64,000 nt of DNA, taken from the NCBI GenBank assembly GCA_024349765.1, contig AP026073.1:6200001-6264000 (forward strand), given 5' to 3'. Position numbers and translations under genes: made by a program. Under the pieces are notes generated by a model, which saw only the letters and a list, made by a program, of their open reading frames with translations, made no database searches and was not told where the DNA came from. The DNA comes from Streptomyces nigrescens (GTDB lineage Bacteria > Actinomycetota > Actinomycetes > Streptomycetales > Streptomycetaceae). Numbering within the stretch: the stretch's first letter is position 1; the number at the start of each line of letters is the position of its first letter. Shown piece after piece: positions 1 to 8,338 of this stretch.

Positions 1-43
1 CGGCTGCCGGGCGCGGGAGCCGGGCGTCGAACGGCTGGTTCAT
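1..43 (-). CDS. 5' end of an unidentified gene leaving the window
   Basis: An ATG at position 43 on the minus strand opens a frame reading MNQPFDARLPRPAA up to the window edge. A strong ribosome binding site (AGGGGGAGA) lies about six bases before it, and this is the main reason to believe the start. Only 14 residues are visible, so no function can be assigned. It lies downstream of the PAP2/DedA operon on the same strand with a 142-base gap, so it could be its own unit or a distal member. Confidence 0.4.
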   Translation of the reverse strand, partial: MNQPFDARLPRPAA

Positions 44-185
44 GGCGATCTCCCCCTGGCGGTGCGGTGCGGTCGTACCTGCCGTGGGCGGTGGCGGGAT
101 CCTTGCGGTCCCGGCGCCCAGGACAGTGGTGCTCGGCGCGGGCGGCGTCCATGCCGCCTTGGGGAAGACCTGGTCGGATCGTCAG

Positions 186-977
186 CTATTCATGGGAATG
201 CCCACCCCTGGGCTGCGTGGCCCCGGAGTGCGCCCGGGGCGCCCGGCGGCGGAAGGCGGCCGGTTCCAGGAGCAGGGCGAGGGTGAGCCAGGTGGCGGCC
301 AGCAGCCAGCCGCCGACGACGTCGCCGAGCCAGTGGACGCCCAGGTAGACCCGGGTGAGGCCGACCCCGGCGGCCCAGAGGGCGAGGACCGCGCACCAGG
401 TGCGGGCGACGGCGGGGCCGCAGCGGTGCGCCAGGCCCCAGGCGAGCAGGCCGGCCGCGAGGGCGGAGGTGGTGGCGTGGCCGGAGGGGAACGCGTATCC
501 GGTGGCGTGCCCGGCCCAGTCGGCGACCGGCGGACGGGCCCGGGCGAGCAGTTCCATCAGGCCGTAGCGGACCGCCTGGCCGACGGCGAGGACGACCACG
601 GTGCAGGTCACGGCCCGCAGGCGGCCGGTCGCGCCGCGGCCGGCCAGCAGTCCGGCGAGGACGGCCATCAGGTAGGGGACGAGGCCGGTGCCGGTGGCGG
701 TCAGGGCCCGTGCCAGTGACCGCACCGGCTCGCCGTGGTGGGCGGCGGCCCAGTGGACGATGTCCTGTTCGAGGGCGAGCGGGGTGCCGTGGCGTACGGA
801 GACGGTGACCGCGGTGGCGGCGAAGAGCACCGCACAGACCGCGGCCAGGGCGAGGAGCGCGCCGTTGCCCGGCCGGGGGACTGATCCGGGGCCCAGCCCC
901 GGCCGTGGTTCCCGGCCCGCCACCGGTTCGGGGCCCGGTCCGGGCCCGGTCCCCGGCTCCCCTTCCGGCGCGGTCAC
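186..977 (-). CDS. PAP2-family membrane phosphatase (second copy)
   Basis: A 263-residue multi-spanning membrane protein of the PAP2 (type 2 phosphatidic acid phosphatase) family. Such enzymes dephosphorylate lipid phosphates, including undecaprenyl pyrophosphate, at the membrane. Seen: a Pro/Gly-rich N-terminus of about 45 residues, a hydrophobic core, the RP element in LLARARPP, the PSGH motif, and TRVYLGVHWLGD as the third motif. The lysine expected seven residues before RP is replaced by Met, and the third motif starts TR instead of SR, so activity may differ from the classical enzyme. The GTG start at 977 overlaps the stop of the upstream PAP2 gene as GTGA, so translation is probably coupled. 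Family sure; substrate inferred. Confidence 0.85.
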   Translation of the reverse strand: MTAPEGEPGTGPGPGPEPVAGREPRPGLGPGSVPRPGNGALLALAAVCAVLFAATAVTVSVRHGTPLALEQDIVHWAAAHHGEPVRSLARALTATGTGLVPYLMAVLAGLLAGRGATGRLRAVTCTVVVLAVGQAVRYGLMELLARARPPVADWAGHATGYAFPSGHATTSALAAGLLAWGLAHRCGPAVARTWCAVLALWAAGVGLTRVYLGVHWLGDVVGGWLLAATWLTLALLLEPAAFRRRAPRAHSGATQPRGGHSHE

Positions 978-1579
978 CGCGCGGCCACCAGGGGGCGCAG
1001 CCGGGTCGCGCGGAGCCGGGCGACGGCGGGGGCCGCGCGGGGCGCGAGCGGGGTGAGGGCCCAGGCCACCAGGCCGCCGGTGAGCAGGCCGACGGCGGCG
1101 TCGTGCGGGTAGTGGGCGCCGATCCAGACCCGGGAGGCCGCCATCAGGACGGCGGCCACGGCGGCGATCCGGCCGAGCCGCCGGTCGCACAGGAGGAGCG
1201 CGACCGCGGCGGCCGCGGCGATGGCGGAGTGGTTGCTGGGGAAGGACCAGTCGCCGGGCCCGGGGCAGGTCTCGACGGTGAGGGTGTGCAGCGTCCGGCA
1301 CGGCCGCTGCTCGTCGAAGAGGCTCTTGACCAGGTCGTTCGCGGCGTAGGCGACGACCACGGTCACGGGGGCGGCCAGGGCCGTGGCCATCGCGCCGGGC
1401 CCGCGGTGGCGCGCCCGCCACCAGGCGAGCAGCATCAGCACGGCGAAGAGCGCCAGGCCGTAGTCGCTCCAGGCGGCGACGGCGGTGTTCAGGCCGTGCG
1501 GGGCGCGGTGCGCGAGGCCGGTGATCCAGGTGTAGGCGGCGCCGTCGATGGCGGCTCCGCCGAGGGCGAGGGAGGTCAC
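974..1579 (-). CDS. PAP2-family membrane phosphatase (first copy)
   Basis: A 201-residue PAP2 phosphatase with the complete tripartite signature: K followed by six residues and RP (KSLFDEQRP), then PSNH, then SRVWIGAHYPHD. These hold the catalytic histidines and the phosphate-binding Lys and Arg. Small bacterial members of this type act as undecaprenyl pyrophosphate or phosphatidylglycerophosphate phosphatases on the outer face of the membrane. The GTG start at 1579 overlaps the DedA stop (GTGA) and the stop overlaps the next PAP2 gene the same way, so DedA-PAP2-PAP2 forms one coupled operon. Substrate is inferred from family and context. Confidence 0.88.
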   Translation of the reverse strand: MTSLALGGAAIDGAAYTWITGLAHRAPHGLNTAVAAWSDYGLALFAVLMLLAWWRARHRGPGAMATALAAPVTVVVAYAANDLVKSLFDEQRPCRTLHTLTVETCPGPGDWSFPSNHSAIAAAAAVALLLCDRRLGRIAAVAAVLMAASRVWIGAHYPHDAAVGLLTGGLVAWALTPLAPRAAPAVARLRATRLRPLVAAR

Positions 1580-2277
1580 GGGTGCTGCTCCTCCGGGTCG
1601 GAAGTCGCCGGGCGCCGGCGGGCGCGCAGCACCTCCAGGGCGATCGGGGTCAGCGACACCGCCACCACGAGGGCCACCAGCGGCAGCAGATAGCGGTCGA
1701 CGTTAGGGACGGACGAGCCGAGTGCGTATCCGGCGAGGGTGAGGCCGAGCGTCCAGAGCAGTCCGCCGGTGATCTGCCAGAGGGTGAAGGTGCGGGCGGG
1801 CACGTGCAGGGCCCCGGCCAGCGGGTTCAGCACGGTGCGCACGATCGGCACGAAGCGGGCGAGGACGATGGCCTTGGCGTGGCCGTAGCGGGCGAGGTAC
1901 TCCTCGGCCCGGGCGGCGCCCTCGTGCAGCTTGCGCGCGCGGCTGCGGGCCAGCAGGGCGCGGCCGCCGCGCCGGCCGAGCCAGTAGCCGGTCTGGGAGC
2001 CGGCGAGCGTGCCGGCCGCGGCCGCGAGGAGCACCTGGGGCAGGGCGAGGTGCACGGCGCCGCCGGCGCCCGGGGCGCAGAGCAGCCCGGCGGTGAAGAG
2101 CAGGGAGTCGCCGGGCAGGAAGAACCCGACCAGCAGTCCGGTCTCGGCGAACAGGACGACGGCGACGCCGAGCGCCCCGAACGCGGCGAGCAGCGAGCCG
2201 GCGTCGAGCACGTCGACGGCCTGGCCCATAGCCGTCGCCCCGGCTGTGACCTGCGCGAACGCAGCGGCTACGGCCAT
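1576..2277 (-). CDS. DedA-family membrane protein
   Basis: A 233-residue DedA/SNARE-associated (VTT domain) membrane protein. Visible family features are ETGLLVGFFLPGDSLLFTAG in the first half and ARFVPIVRTVLNPLAGALHV in the second, the re-entrant helix regions with conserved Glu, Asp and Arg. DedA proteins support lipid transport across the membrane; some have been shown to recycle undecaprenyl phosphate. The ATG at 2277 is chosen because GGGAGGGG lies eight bases upstream; an in-frame ATG at 2295 is less well placed. It heads an operon with two PAP2 phosphatases and diverges from the BlaI/M56 genes across a 115-base gap holding tandem operators. Confidence 0.88.
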   Translation of the reverse strand: MAVAAAFAQVTAGATAMGQAVDVLDAGSLLAAFGALGVAVVLFAETGLLVGFFLPGDSLLFTAGLLCAPGAGGAVHLALPQVLLAAAAGTLAGSQTGYWLGRRGGRALLARSRARKLHEGAARAEEYLARYGHAKAIVLARFVPIVRTVLNPLAGALHVPARTFTLWQITGGLLWTLGLTLAGYALGSSVPNVDRYLLPLVALVVAVSLTPIALEVLRARRRPATSDPEEQHP

Positions 2278-2331
2278 GTCGGTGACCCCTCCCATAATGG
2301 GTTGCGGGCCTGCCGTGCGACCGGCCCGACC

Positions 2332-2368
2332 GACTACAGTCACGTAGACGGTCTACGGAACTGTAGAC
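2332..2368. promoter_or_regulatory. Tandem BlaI-type operators
   Basis: Two inverted repeats stand side by side: GACTAC-AGTCAC-GTAGAC at 2332-2349 and the perfect GTCTAC-GGAACT-GTAGAC at 2351-2368. Their centres are 19 bases apart, about two helical turns. BlaI/MecI repressors bind TACA/TGTA-like dyads as dimers, so these are the probable operators for the repressor gene starting 25 bases downstream. The same gap holds the start of the divergent DedA-PAP2 operon, which may share the control. Confidence 0.75.
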
Positions 2369-2392
2369 GACGAGCAGGTGAAGGGCGTTCCC

Positions 2393-2806
2393 ATGTCGGA
2401 GACACCACCCGTGCAGCGGCGCCCCTCCGGCGAGCTGGAGGCGAGCGTGCTCGCCGCGCTCTGGACGGCCGAGGTGCCGCTCAGCCCGGCCGAGGTGCAG
2501 AACGCCCTCGGCGGCCGGCTGGCCCGTACGACCGTCACGACGATCCTGTCCCGGCTGCACGACAAGGGCGCGGTGTCCCGCTCCCGGGCGGGCCGCGGCT
2601 TCGTGTACTCCCCGATACAGGACTCCGCGGGGCTGACCGCCCGGCGGATGCGCAGCGAGCTCGACAAACAGCACGACCGCGGCACCGCGCTCGCCCGCTT
2701 CGTCTCCCAACTCACCCGCGAGGACGAGCAGTTGCTGCGTTCCCTGCTGGAGGGCGCCGGGGACGGCCCCCAGGGGACGCCGCCCGCCCCGGGGGCCGCC
2801 CCGTGA
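2393..2806 (+). CDS. blaI: BlaI/MecI-family transcriptional repressor
   Basis: A 137-residue winged-helix repressor of the BlaI/MecI/CopY family. It shows the family core: a GELEASVLAALW helix, then LSPAEVQNAL, then ARTTVTTILSRLHDKGAVSRSRAGRGFVYSP, the recognition helix and wing, and a C-terminal dimerisation segment. ATG 2393 is preferred because AAGGG lies seven bases upstream; a GTG at 2378 is the alternative. The stop overlaps the M56 peptidase start (GTGA), the usual repressor/sensor-protease pairing, in which the protease cleaves the repressor to induce. It probably represses itself through the tandem dyads just upstream. Confidence 0.9.
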   Translation: MSETPPVQRRPSGELEASVLAALWTAEVPLSPAEVQNALGGRLARTTVTTILSRLHDKGAVSRSRAGRGFVYSPIQDSAGLTARRMRSELDKQHDRGTALARFVSQLTREDEQLLRSLLEGAGDGPQGTPPAPGAAP

Positions 2807-3759
2807 TCATCGCCGTCTGGATCCCGCTGCTGATGCCGCTGCTCGCGGTGCCCGCCGCCCGCCGGCTGGCCGAGTCGCTGCCGCCGCGCGCCGCGGCCTG
2901 GCTGCTGACCGGCTGCGCCGCGCTGCTCGCCGGCTGCACGACCGCCGCGCTCGGCCTGCTGGCGGCCGCCGGGGCACTGCGGCTGCCGCCGGTCGCCGCC
3001 CTCGGCCACCTCTCCCTCCCGCTGGCCGACGGCGATCCGGCCGTCATGCTCCCCGCCGCCGGGGCCGCCGGCGTCCTGCTGGCCGCCTGCGCCCTCGCCG
3101 CCGCGTACCGCGCCCGCCGCCACCGCACCGAACTGCGCACGGCCCGGCGCGCCACCGCACCGCACCCGGTCTCCGGCGATCTGTGCGTACTGCCGGACGC
3201 CGAGCCCGACGCGTACGCCCTCCCGGGGCGGCCGGGCCGGGTCGTGGTCACCGCCGGGATGCTGCGGGCGCTGCCCGCCGCCGAGCGCGAGGCGCTGTTC
3301 GCCCACGAGCGCGCCCATCTGGCCGCCCGGCACCACCTCTTCCTGCTCACCGCCGCGCTCGCCGAGATCTGCCATCCGCTGCTGCACGGCCTGCGGGCGC
3401 CGCTGGCGTACGCCCTGGAGCGCTGGGCGGACGAGGCGGCCGCCGCCCGGGTCGGCGACCGCCGGGTCACCGCCCGCGCCATCGGCCGCGCCGCCCTGGC
3501 CGCCGGCCCGCACGCCCCGGCACCGCACCGCCCCCGTACGGTCCTCGCCGCGACCACCGGCCCGGTGCCGCGCCGGGTCGCCGCGCTGCTCGGCTCGGGG
3601 CCGGCCGCCGGCCGGCCCCGGACACGGTCCGGCTTCCGCGGCCGCCGGCTCGTCGCCGCGGCCCTGCTCAGCTGCGTCACGTTCTCCGCGGCCGCCGCCC
3701 TGGACGCCGCCGCGGACCTGCACGCATCGGTGGAGGTGGCCCAGGGCGAGGCCCGCTGA
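2803..3759 (+). CDS. M56-family (BlaR1/MecR1-like) membrane metallopeptidase
   Basis: A 318-residue membrane peptidase of family M56. Hydrophobic segments lie near residues 5-20, 33-55 and 75-105, followed by the zinc-binding HERAH motif (FAHERAHLAARHHLF) and, downstream, a conserved ERWADEAAA element likely to supply the third ligand. A last hydrophobic stretch lies near the C-terminus. Unlike staphylococcal BlaR1 (about 590 residues) there is no penicillin-binding sensor domain, so it does not sense beta-lactams in the classical way. GTG 2803 overlaps the BlaI stop. The presumed role is proteolytic inactivation of the adjacent repressor; the trigger is unknown. Confidence 0.88.
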   Translation: MIIAVWIPLLMPLLAVPAARRLAESLPPRAAAWLLTGCAALLAGCTTAALGLLAAAGALRLPPVAALGHLSLPLADGDPAVMLPAAGAAGVLLAACALAAAYRARRHRTELRTARRATAPHPVSGDLCVLPDAEPDAYALPGRPGRVVVTAGMLRALPAAEREALFAHERAHLAARHHLFLLTAALAEICHPLLHGLRAPLAYALERWADEAAAARVGDRRVTARAIGRAALAAGPHAPAPHRPRTVLAATTGPVPRRVAALLGSGPAAGRPRTRSGFRGRRLVAAALLSCVTFSAAAALDAAADLHASVEVAQGEAR

Positions 3760-3789
3760 GGGACCGGCCGGCTCTCCGGCCCGGCCCGG

Positions 3790-5250
3790 TCAGTGGGCGT
3801 ATCCCCGGCCGACCGTGAAGCCCAGGACGGCGCCGCCGCCGGGGCGGGCGGCCGCGAAGGCGTGGCCGCCGTGGGCGGTGGCGATCTCCCGGACGATGGC
3901 GAGGCCGAGGCCCGAGCCGGGGAGCCCGCGGGCGGCCGCCGAGCGGTAGAAGCGGTCGAAGACCCGGGTGAGGTCGGCCTCGGCGATCCCCGGGCCCCGG
4001 TCGAGGACCTCGATCCGGGCGCCGGTGACCCGCACCTCGATCGGTTCGGTGCCGCCCGCGTCGAACTTGGCGGCGTTCTCCAGCAGATTGCCGATCGCCC
4101 GGTTCAGCGCGGCCGGCCGCCCCCAGGCCACCGCCGGGCGGAGGGTCCGTACGGTGATCTCACGGCCGGTGCGGCGGCGGGCCGACGCGGCCGCCTTCTC
4201 CGCGACCTCCGCCAGGCTCACCTCCGACAGCGGGTCGTCGTCGCGCTGCCCGGCCGCCAGCCCGACCAGCTCGTTGACCAGATCGCTGAGCTCCCGGGCC
4301 TCGCCCGCCAGGTCGGCGAGCAGCTCCTCGCGGGCGTCCGGCGGCAGGTCGTCGAACCGCTTCAGCAGCGAGATGTTGGTCCGCAGCGAGGTCAGCGGGG
4401 TGCGCAGCTCGTGCCCGGCGTCCTGCACGAGGCGCTGCTGGTCCTGGACGGCGCTGGCCAGCCGCCCCAGCATGTCGTCGAAGGCCCGTCCCAGCCGGGC
4501 GACCTCGTCCCGGCCGGCCACCGGCACCGGCACGTCCAGCCGCCCGTGCTCGGCGACGCTCTCCGCGACCGACGTCAGGCGCACCAGCCGGCCGGTGATC
4601 CGGCGCGCCAGCCACCAGCCGACCGTGCCGGCCAGCGCGATGACCACCGCCGCCAGCAGGACGGTGCGCTGCTGCAGCGCCGACAGCAGGTCCTCGGTCT
4701 CGCTGAACTTCTGGGCGACCTGCACCGCCCCGCGGCCGTCACCGAGCGCGACGGTCGCGACGTGGTACTCGTCGTCGCCGATGTCCGCCTCCCGCTCCGC
4801 GTACCGGCCAGCCTGCGGGTCGGTGGCGATCCGGCGCTCGGCGGCACCGGCCGGCAGGGCCGGGCGCCCCAGCTCCACGATCCGGCCGCCGGCACCCAGG
4901 ATCTGCACGTCGGTACGGGTCGGCCGGGTCAGGTCGTCGCGCGGCCCGTCGTGGTCCGGGTCGGAGGCCGCGTAGTCGGCGGGCCCGAACTCCTTCTCCT
5001 GCACCTGGGTGCGCAGATCCCGGACGACCTCGGAGAACACCGACCTCTCGTCCACCCGCACCAGCCGCGCGGCCGCGTCGTAGCTGAGGAACCCCACGAG
5101 CACGGTGACCACCGCGGCCCCGGTCGCGAACGCCACCGCGAAGGCGGTCCGCAGACTGGCCGGCCGGCGGGTGCGCAGCCAGGCCGTCCGCCCGCGGTCC
5201 CGCCAGGCGCCGGCCCGGGACCGGAACCAGGCCCGCAGCCGGCCGGGCAC
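3790..5250 (-). CDS. Sensor histidine kinase, HAMP-HisKA-HATPase
   Basis: A 486-residue membrane kinase of the EnvZ/MprB class. It has a basic N-terminus, a first membrane helix at about 35-58, an extracytoplasmic region with many charged residues, a second helix at about 195-215, HAMP, the H-box DAGHELRTPLTSL (His near 277), N-box GNLLENAAKFD, G1 DRGPGIAEAD and G2 GSGLGLAIV. It autophosphorylates and passes phosphate to the response regulator encoded just upstream. The GTG start at 5250 has GGAGGA five bases before it and begins one base after the regulator's stop. Its 3' end faces the M56 gene across 30 bases holding a short GC hairpin. Confidence 0.93.
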   Translation of the reverse strand: MPGRLRAWFRSRAGAWRDRGRTAWLRTRRPASLRTAFAVAFATGAAVVTVLVGFLSYDAAARLVRVDERSVFSEVVRDLRTQVQEKEFGPADYAASDPDHDGPRDDLTRPTRTDVQILGAGGRIVELGRPALPAGAAERRIATDPQAGRYAEREADIGDDEYHVATVALGDGRGAVQVAQKFSETEDLLSALQQRTVLLAAVVIALAGTVGWWLARRITGRLVRLTSVAESVAEHGRLDVPVPVAGRDEVARLGRAFDDMLGRLASAVQDQQRLVQDAGHELRTPLTSLRTNISLLKRFDDLPPDAREELLADLAGEARELSDLVNELVGLAAGQRDDDPLSEVSLAEVAEKAAASARRRTGREITVRTLRPAVAWGRPAALNRAIGNLLENAAKFDAGGTEPIEVRVTGARIEVLDRGPGIAEADLTRVFDRFYRSAAARGLPGSGLGLAIVREIATAHGGHAFAAARPGGGAVLGFTVGRGYAH

Positions 5251-5251
5251 G

Positions 5252-6031
5252 TCAGTCCTCCCGCAGGACGTAGCCGACGCCCCGCACCGTGTGGATCAGC
5301 GGGCGGCTGCCCGGGACGTCGACCTTGCGCCGCAGGTAGCCGACGTACACCGCGAGGTTCTTGGAGCCCGGCCCGAAGTCGTAGCCCCAGATCCGGTCGT
5401 AGATCGTCGAGTGGTCCAGGACGATCCCGGCGTTCCGGGCGAGCAGCTCCAGCAGCTCGAACTCGGTCCGGGTCAGCTCCAGCTCCCGGTCCCCGCGCCA
5501 GGCGCGGCGCGAGGGCCCGTCGATCCGCAGGTCCGCGGCCTCGACGACCCCGCTGTCCACCGCCCGCACGTCGTACCCGCCGGCCGCTTCGTCCCCGCCC
5601 GGCCCGGGAGCCGCCGCGGGAGCCGCCCCGGGAGCGCCGCCCACCGCCGCCTCGGCCCCGCCCGCCGTGGTCCGCCGCAGCAGCGCCCGCAGCCGGGCGA
5701 AGACCTCCTCGACCTCGAACGGCTTGACCACGTAGTCGTCCGCCCCGGCGTCCAGACCGGCGATCCGGTCCGCGGTCTCGACCCGGGCGGTCAGCATCAG
5801 GATCGGGGTGCGGTCCTGCTCGGCCCGCAGCACCTGGCACACCTGCAGCCCGTCGATGCCCGGCATCATCACGTCCAGCAGGATCACGTCCGGCCGCTCG
5901 CGGTGCGCGGCGGCCAGCGCCTGGATGCCGTCGGCGACCGCGGTGACCCGGTACCCCTCGAGGGTCAGGGCACGCTCCAGGGCGGTGCGGATGGGGCGGT
6001 CGTCCTCGGCGAGCAGTACGGAATGGGTCAC
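5252..6031 (-). CDS. OmpR/PhoB-family response regulator
   Basis: A 259-residue two-domain regulator. The receiver has the acidic pair DD (10-11), phospho-acceptor Asp53 in ILLDVMMPG, and the Lys in VVKPFE. The C-terminal winged helix ends RPLIHTVRGVGYVLRED. The linker between them is unusually long and Ala/Gly/Pro-rich (about residues 115-145). GTG 6031 is taken as start because it opens the receiver directly (VTHSVLLAEDD), although no strong ribosome binding site precedes it. It is cotranscribed with the downstream kinase and diverges from a glycosyltransferase gene. The regulon is not visible from sequence. Confidence 0.93.
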   Translation of the reverse strand: MTHSVLLAEDDRPIRTALERALTLEGYRVTAVADGIQALAAAHRERPDVILLDVMMPGIDGLQVCQVLRAEQDRTPILMLTARVETADRIAGLDAGADDYVVKPFEVEEVFARLRALLRRTTAGGAEAAVGGAPGAAPAAAPGPGGDEAAGGYDVRAVDSGVVEAADLRIDGPSRRAWRGDRELELTRTEFELLELLARNAGIVLDHSTIYDRIWGYDFGPGSKNLAVYVGYLRRKVDVPGSRPLIHTVRGVGYVLRED

Positions 6032-6267
6032 CCGGCAAGTCTGCCAAGGCCGCGGCGGGGCGGCGGCGGGCGGCCGGCCGGGCGGCGGGTTTCTTACCCG
6101 GCTCTCACCCGTGGTTCTTACCGGCCTCTCACCCCTGCCACGCAGTCGGCTTACCCCTTGCCGACACGGTGGCCCCCGTGCCGGACGGGCCGGCCGCGGC
6201 GGCCGGCCGCGGTGCGGGACCCACCGGTCCCCACGACTGGGCAGACCTCGGGAAGACACCACTCCGG

Positions 6268-7494
6268 ATGAAGATCACCCTCCTGCTGCACAACGCGTAC
6301 GCCATCGGCGGCACGATCCGCACCACCTTCAACCTCGCCGCCGCGCTCGCCGGCCGGCCCGGCGTCGAGGTCGAGATCGTCTCGATGCTGCGCCACCGCG
6401 AGGTCCCGCGGTTCACCCTCGACCCCCGGGTGCGGCTCACGCCCCTGGTGGACACCCGGGTGGGCAGCGACGACATGGCGGACCCGCGGTTCGGCGAGCC
6501 CGCCGAGGACTTCCCGCTCGCCGAGAAGCGGCACCACCAGTACAGCCGGCTCGTCGACGTCCGCGCCGCGGAGTTCCTGCGCACCACCGACGCCGACGTC
6601 CTGATCGGCACCCGCCCCGGCATCAACGTCTACCTGGCGCGCTTCGGTCCCCGCCGCGCCCTGCGGATCGCCCAGGAACACCTGCGCCACGACGCGCACG
6701 GCAAGCGTCTGCGCGCCGAACTCGCCCGCCACTACCGGCACTTGGACGCACTGGTCACCACCACCGAGGCGGACGCGGCGGTCTACCGCGCCCGGATGCC
6801 GCTGCCCGGCGTACGGGTCCTGGCGGTGCCCAACATCGTGCCCGCACCGCCCGTCGCGCCCTCCGACGGCACCGCGAAGGTGATCGCGGCGGCCGGCCGG
6901 CTGGTCCGCGGCAAGCGCTTCGACCTGCTGATCGAGGCGTTCTCCGCGGTCTCCGCCAAGCACCCCGACTGGCGGCTGCGGATACACGGCGGTGGCGCCG
7001 AACGCGCCGCGCTCCAGGGGCTGATCGACGGGCTCGGGCTGACCGAACGCGCCGAACTGACCGGGCCGCGCTCGCCGATCGAGGCGGAGTTCGCCAAGGC
7101 GTCGATCGTGGCCTCGGCCTCGGACGCCGAGTCGTTCGGCATGACGCTCGTCGAGGCGATGCGCTGCGGCGTGCCGGTCGTCAGCACCAACTGCCCGCTG
7201 GGACCGGCCGAGATCATCGACGACGGCACGGACGGCCTGCTGGTGCCGCCCGGCGACGGCCGGGCGCTGGCCACCGGACTGCTCGACCTCATCGAGGACC
7301 CCGTGCGCCGCCGGACGATGGCCGAGGCCGCGCGGGAGAGCGCCCGCCGTTACGACCCCGAGCCGATCTCCGAGCGCTACCAGCTCCTCTTCCAGGAGCT
7401 GCGCTCCACCCGGACCCGCCGCGCGGCACACCGCATCATCGGCCGCGCCCGCCGCCGGGCCCGCGCCGTACTGCGCCGCGCACTGCGCCGCTGA
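6268..7494 (+). CDS. Glycosyltransferase family 4
   Basis: A 408-residue GT-B fold glycosyltransferase. The N-terminal half opens MKITLLLHNAYAIGGTIRTT with the glycine-rich acceptor loop. The C-terminal half has the GT4 domain: AAGRLVRGKRFDLLIEAF, then the EX7E-type donor-binding motif ESFGMTLVEAMRCGVPVV, which retains the sugar nucleotide. The last 25 residues are strongly Arg-rich. Donor and acceptor are not predictable; poly- or glycolipid synthesis is likely for this family. ATG 6268 is chosen over an upstream ATG at 6169 because the family fold begins right there. It is a single-gene unit divergent from the two-component pair. Confidence 0.88.
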   Translation: MKITLLLHNAYAIGGTIRTTFNLAAALAGRPGVEVEIVSMLRHREVPRFTLDPRVRLTPLVDTRVGSDDMADPRFGEPAEDFPLAEKRHHQYSRLVDVRAAEFLRTTDADVLIGTRPGINVYLARFGPRRALRIAQEHLRHDAHGKRLRAELARHYRHLDALVTTTEADAAVYRARMPLPGVRVLAVPNIVPAPPVAPSDGTAKVIAAAGRLVRGKRFDLLIEAFSAVSAKHPDWRLRIHGGGAERAALQGLIDGLGLTERAELTGPRSPIEAEFAKASIVASASDAESFGMTLVEAMRCGVPVVSTNCPLGPAEIIDDGTDGLLVPPGDGRALATGLLDLIEDPVRRRTMAEAARESARRYDPEPISERYQLLFQELRSTRTRRAAHRIIGRARRRARAVLRRALRR

Positions 7495-7783
7495 CGGTCC
7501 GCCTCCTCCCGCACCCGCCCGCCGGGCGGGCGTCCTTCGATCCGCGGTGAACTGACGGCCCGTGGGGAACGTACGTCCGGTCAGGAACGGGAAGACTCAG
7601 GAATGGGAAGACCGAGAACGCGGGGCGCGCACGAACGCGGAACACACACGGCACGGGGACGGCACGGGCACGGCAGGCACCGAACCGAACCGCACGGCAC
7701 AGCACGGCACTCGTGGCAACGCAGTTGACGTTTCGAGCAGTTGGCGCTTCGCATCCGCAGGTCCGATCGGCAGGAGGCCACTC

Positions 7784-8338
7784 ATGCTGCACGGTGTCGA
7801 TGTCAGCTCCTACAACACCTCATTTTCCACCGAGGGGCTGGACTTCGTTTTCGTCAAGGCGACCGAAGGCCGCTCCTACATCAATCCGCACCAGAACACC
7901 CAGGCCGCGAAGGCCCGTAAAGCGGGTTGTGTGGTGGGTTTCTACCACTTCCTGTGGCCGGGCAACATCTCCGCCCAGGCGCGGTATTTCGTGGCGAAGT
8001 GCGCCTCGATCCCGGGCGACATCCTGGCCTGCGACTGGGAGACCACCGGCGACGGGACGCACGCCAGCAATGCGCAGAAGGACCAGTTCCTGGTCGAGGT
8101 GAAGAAGCTCCGTCCCAAGCACCGTGTGATGCTCTACTGCAACCGCGATTTCTGGCTCCACCGCGACACCACGTCCTACGCGGCCGACGGCCTGTGGATC
8201 GCCGATTACGTCACCGCCGGGCACCCGCGGATCAAGGCGAAGTGGCGCATCCACCAGTACACCGACCACCCGCTGGACAAGGACGTCGCGAACTTTTCCA
8301 GCAGGACCGCTCTGAAGAAGTGGGCGCACCCGGCATAA
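7784..8338 (+). CDS. GH25-family lysozyme-like muramidase
   Basis: A 184-residue glycoside hydrolase family 25 domain, the Chalaropsis-type lysozymes that cut the MurNAc-GlcNAc bond. Landmarks are GVDVSSYN at the start, FVFVKATEG, GFYHFLWPG, the catalytic acidic strand LACDWETTGD, and the terminal IHQYTDHPLDKD strand. The protein is essentially the bare catalytic domain: no signal peptide and no wall-binding repeats, unlike secreted cellosyl. ATG 7784 has GGAGG eight bases upstream. The 290 bases before it are relatively AT-rich for this window and full of short CACGGCAC-like repeats. How it would reach its substrate is unclear. Confidence 0.85.
   Translation: MLHGVDVSSYNTSFSTEGLDFVFVKATEGRSYINPHQNTQAAKARKAGCVVGFYHFLWPGNISAQARYFVAKCASIPGDILACDWETTGDGTHASNAQKDQFLVEVKKLRPKHRVMLYCNRDFWLHRDTTSYAADGLWIADYVTAGHPRIKAKWRIHQYTDHPLDKDVANFSSRTALKKWAHPA

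Noticed and set aside
1582-3759. Long plus-strand frame running through DedA and into the M56 gene
   Set aside because: In high-GC DNA stop codons are rare, so overlapping frames stay open. The DedA, BlaI and M56 frames carry the motifs.
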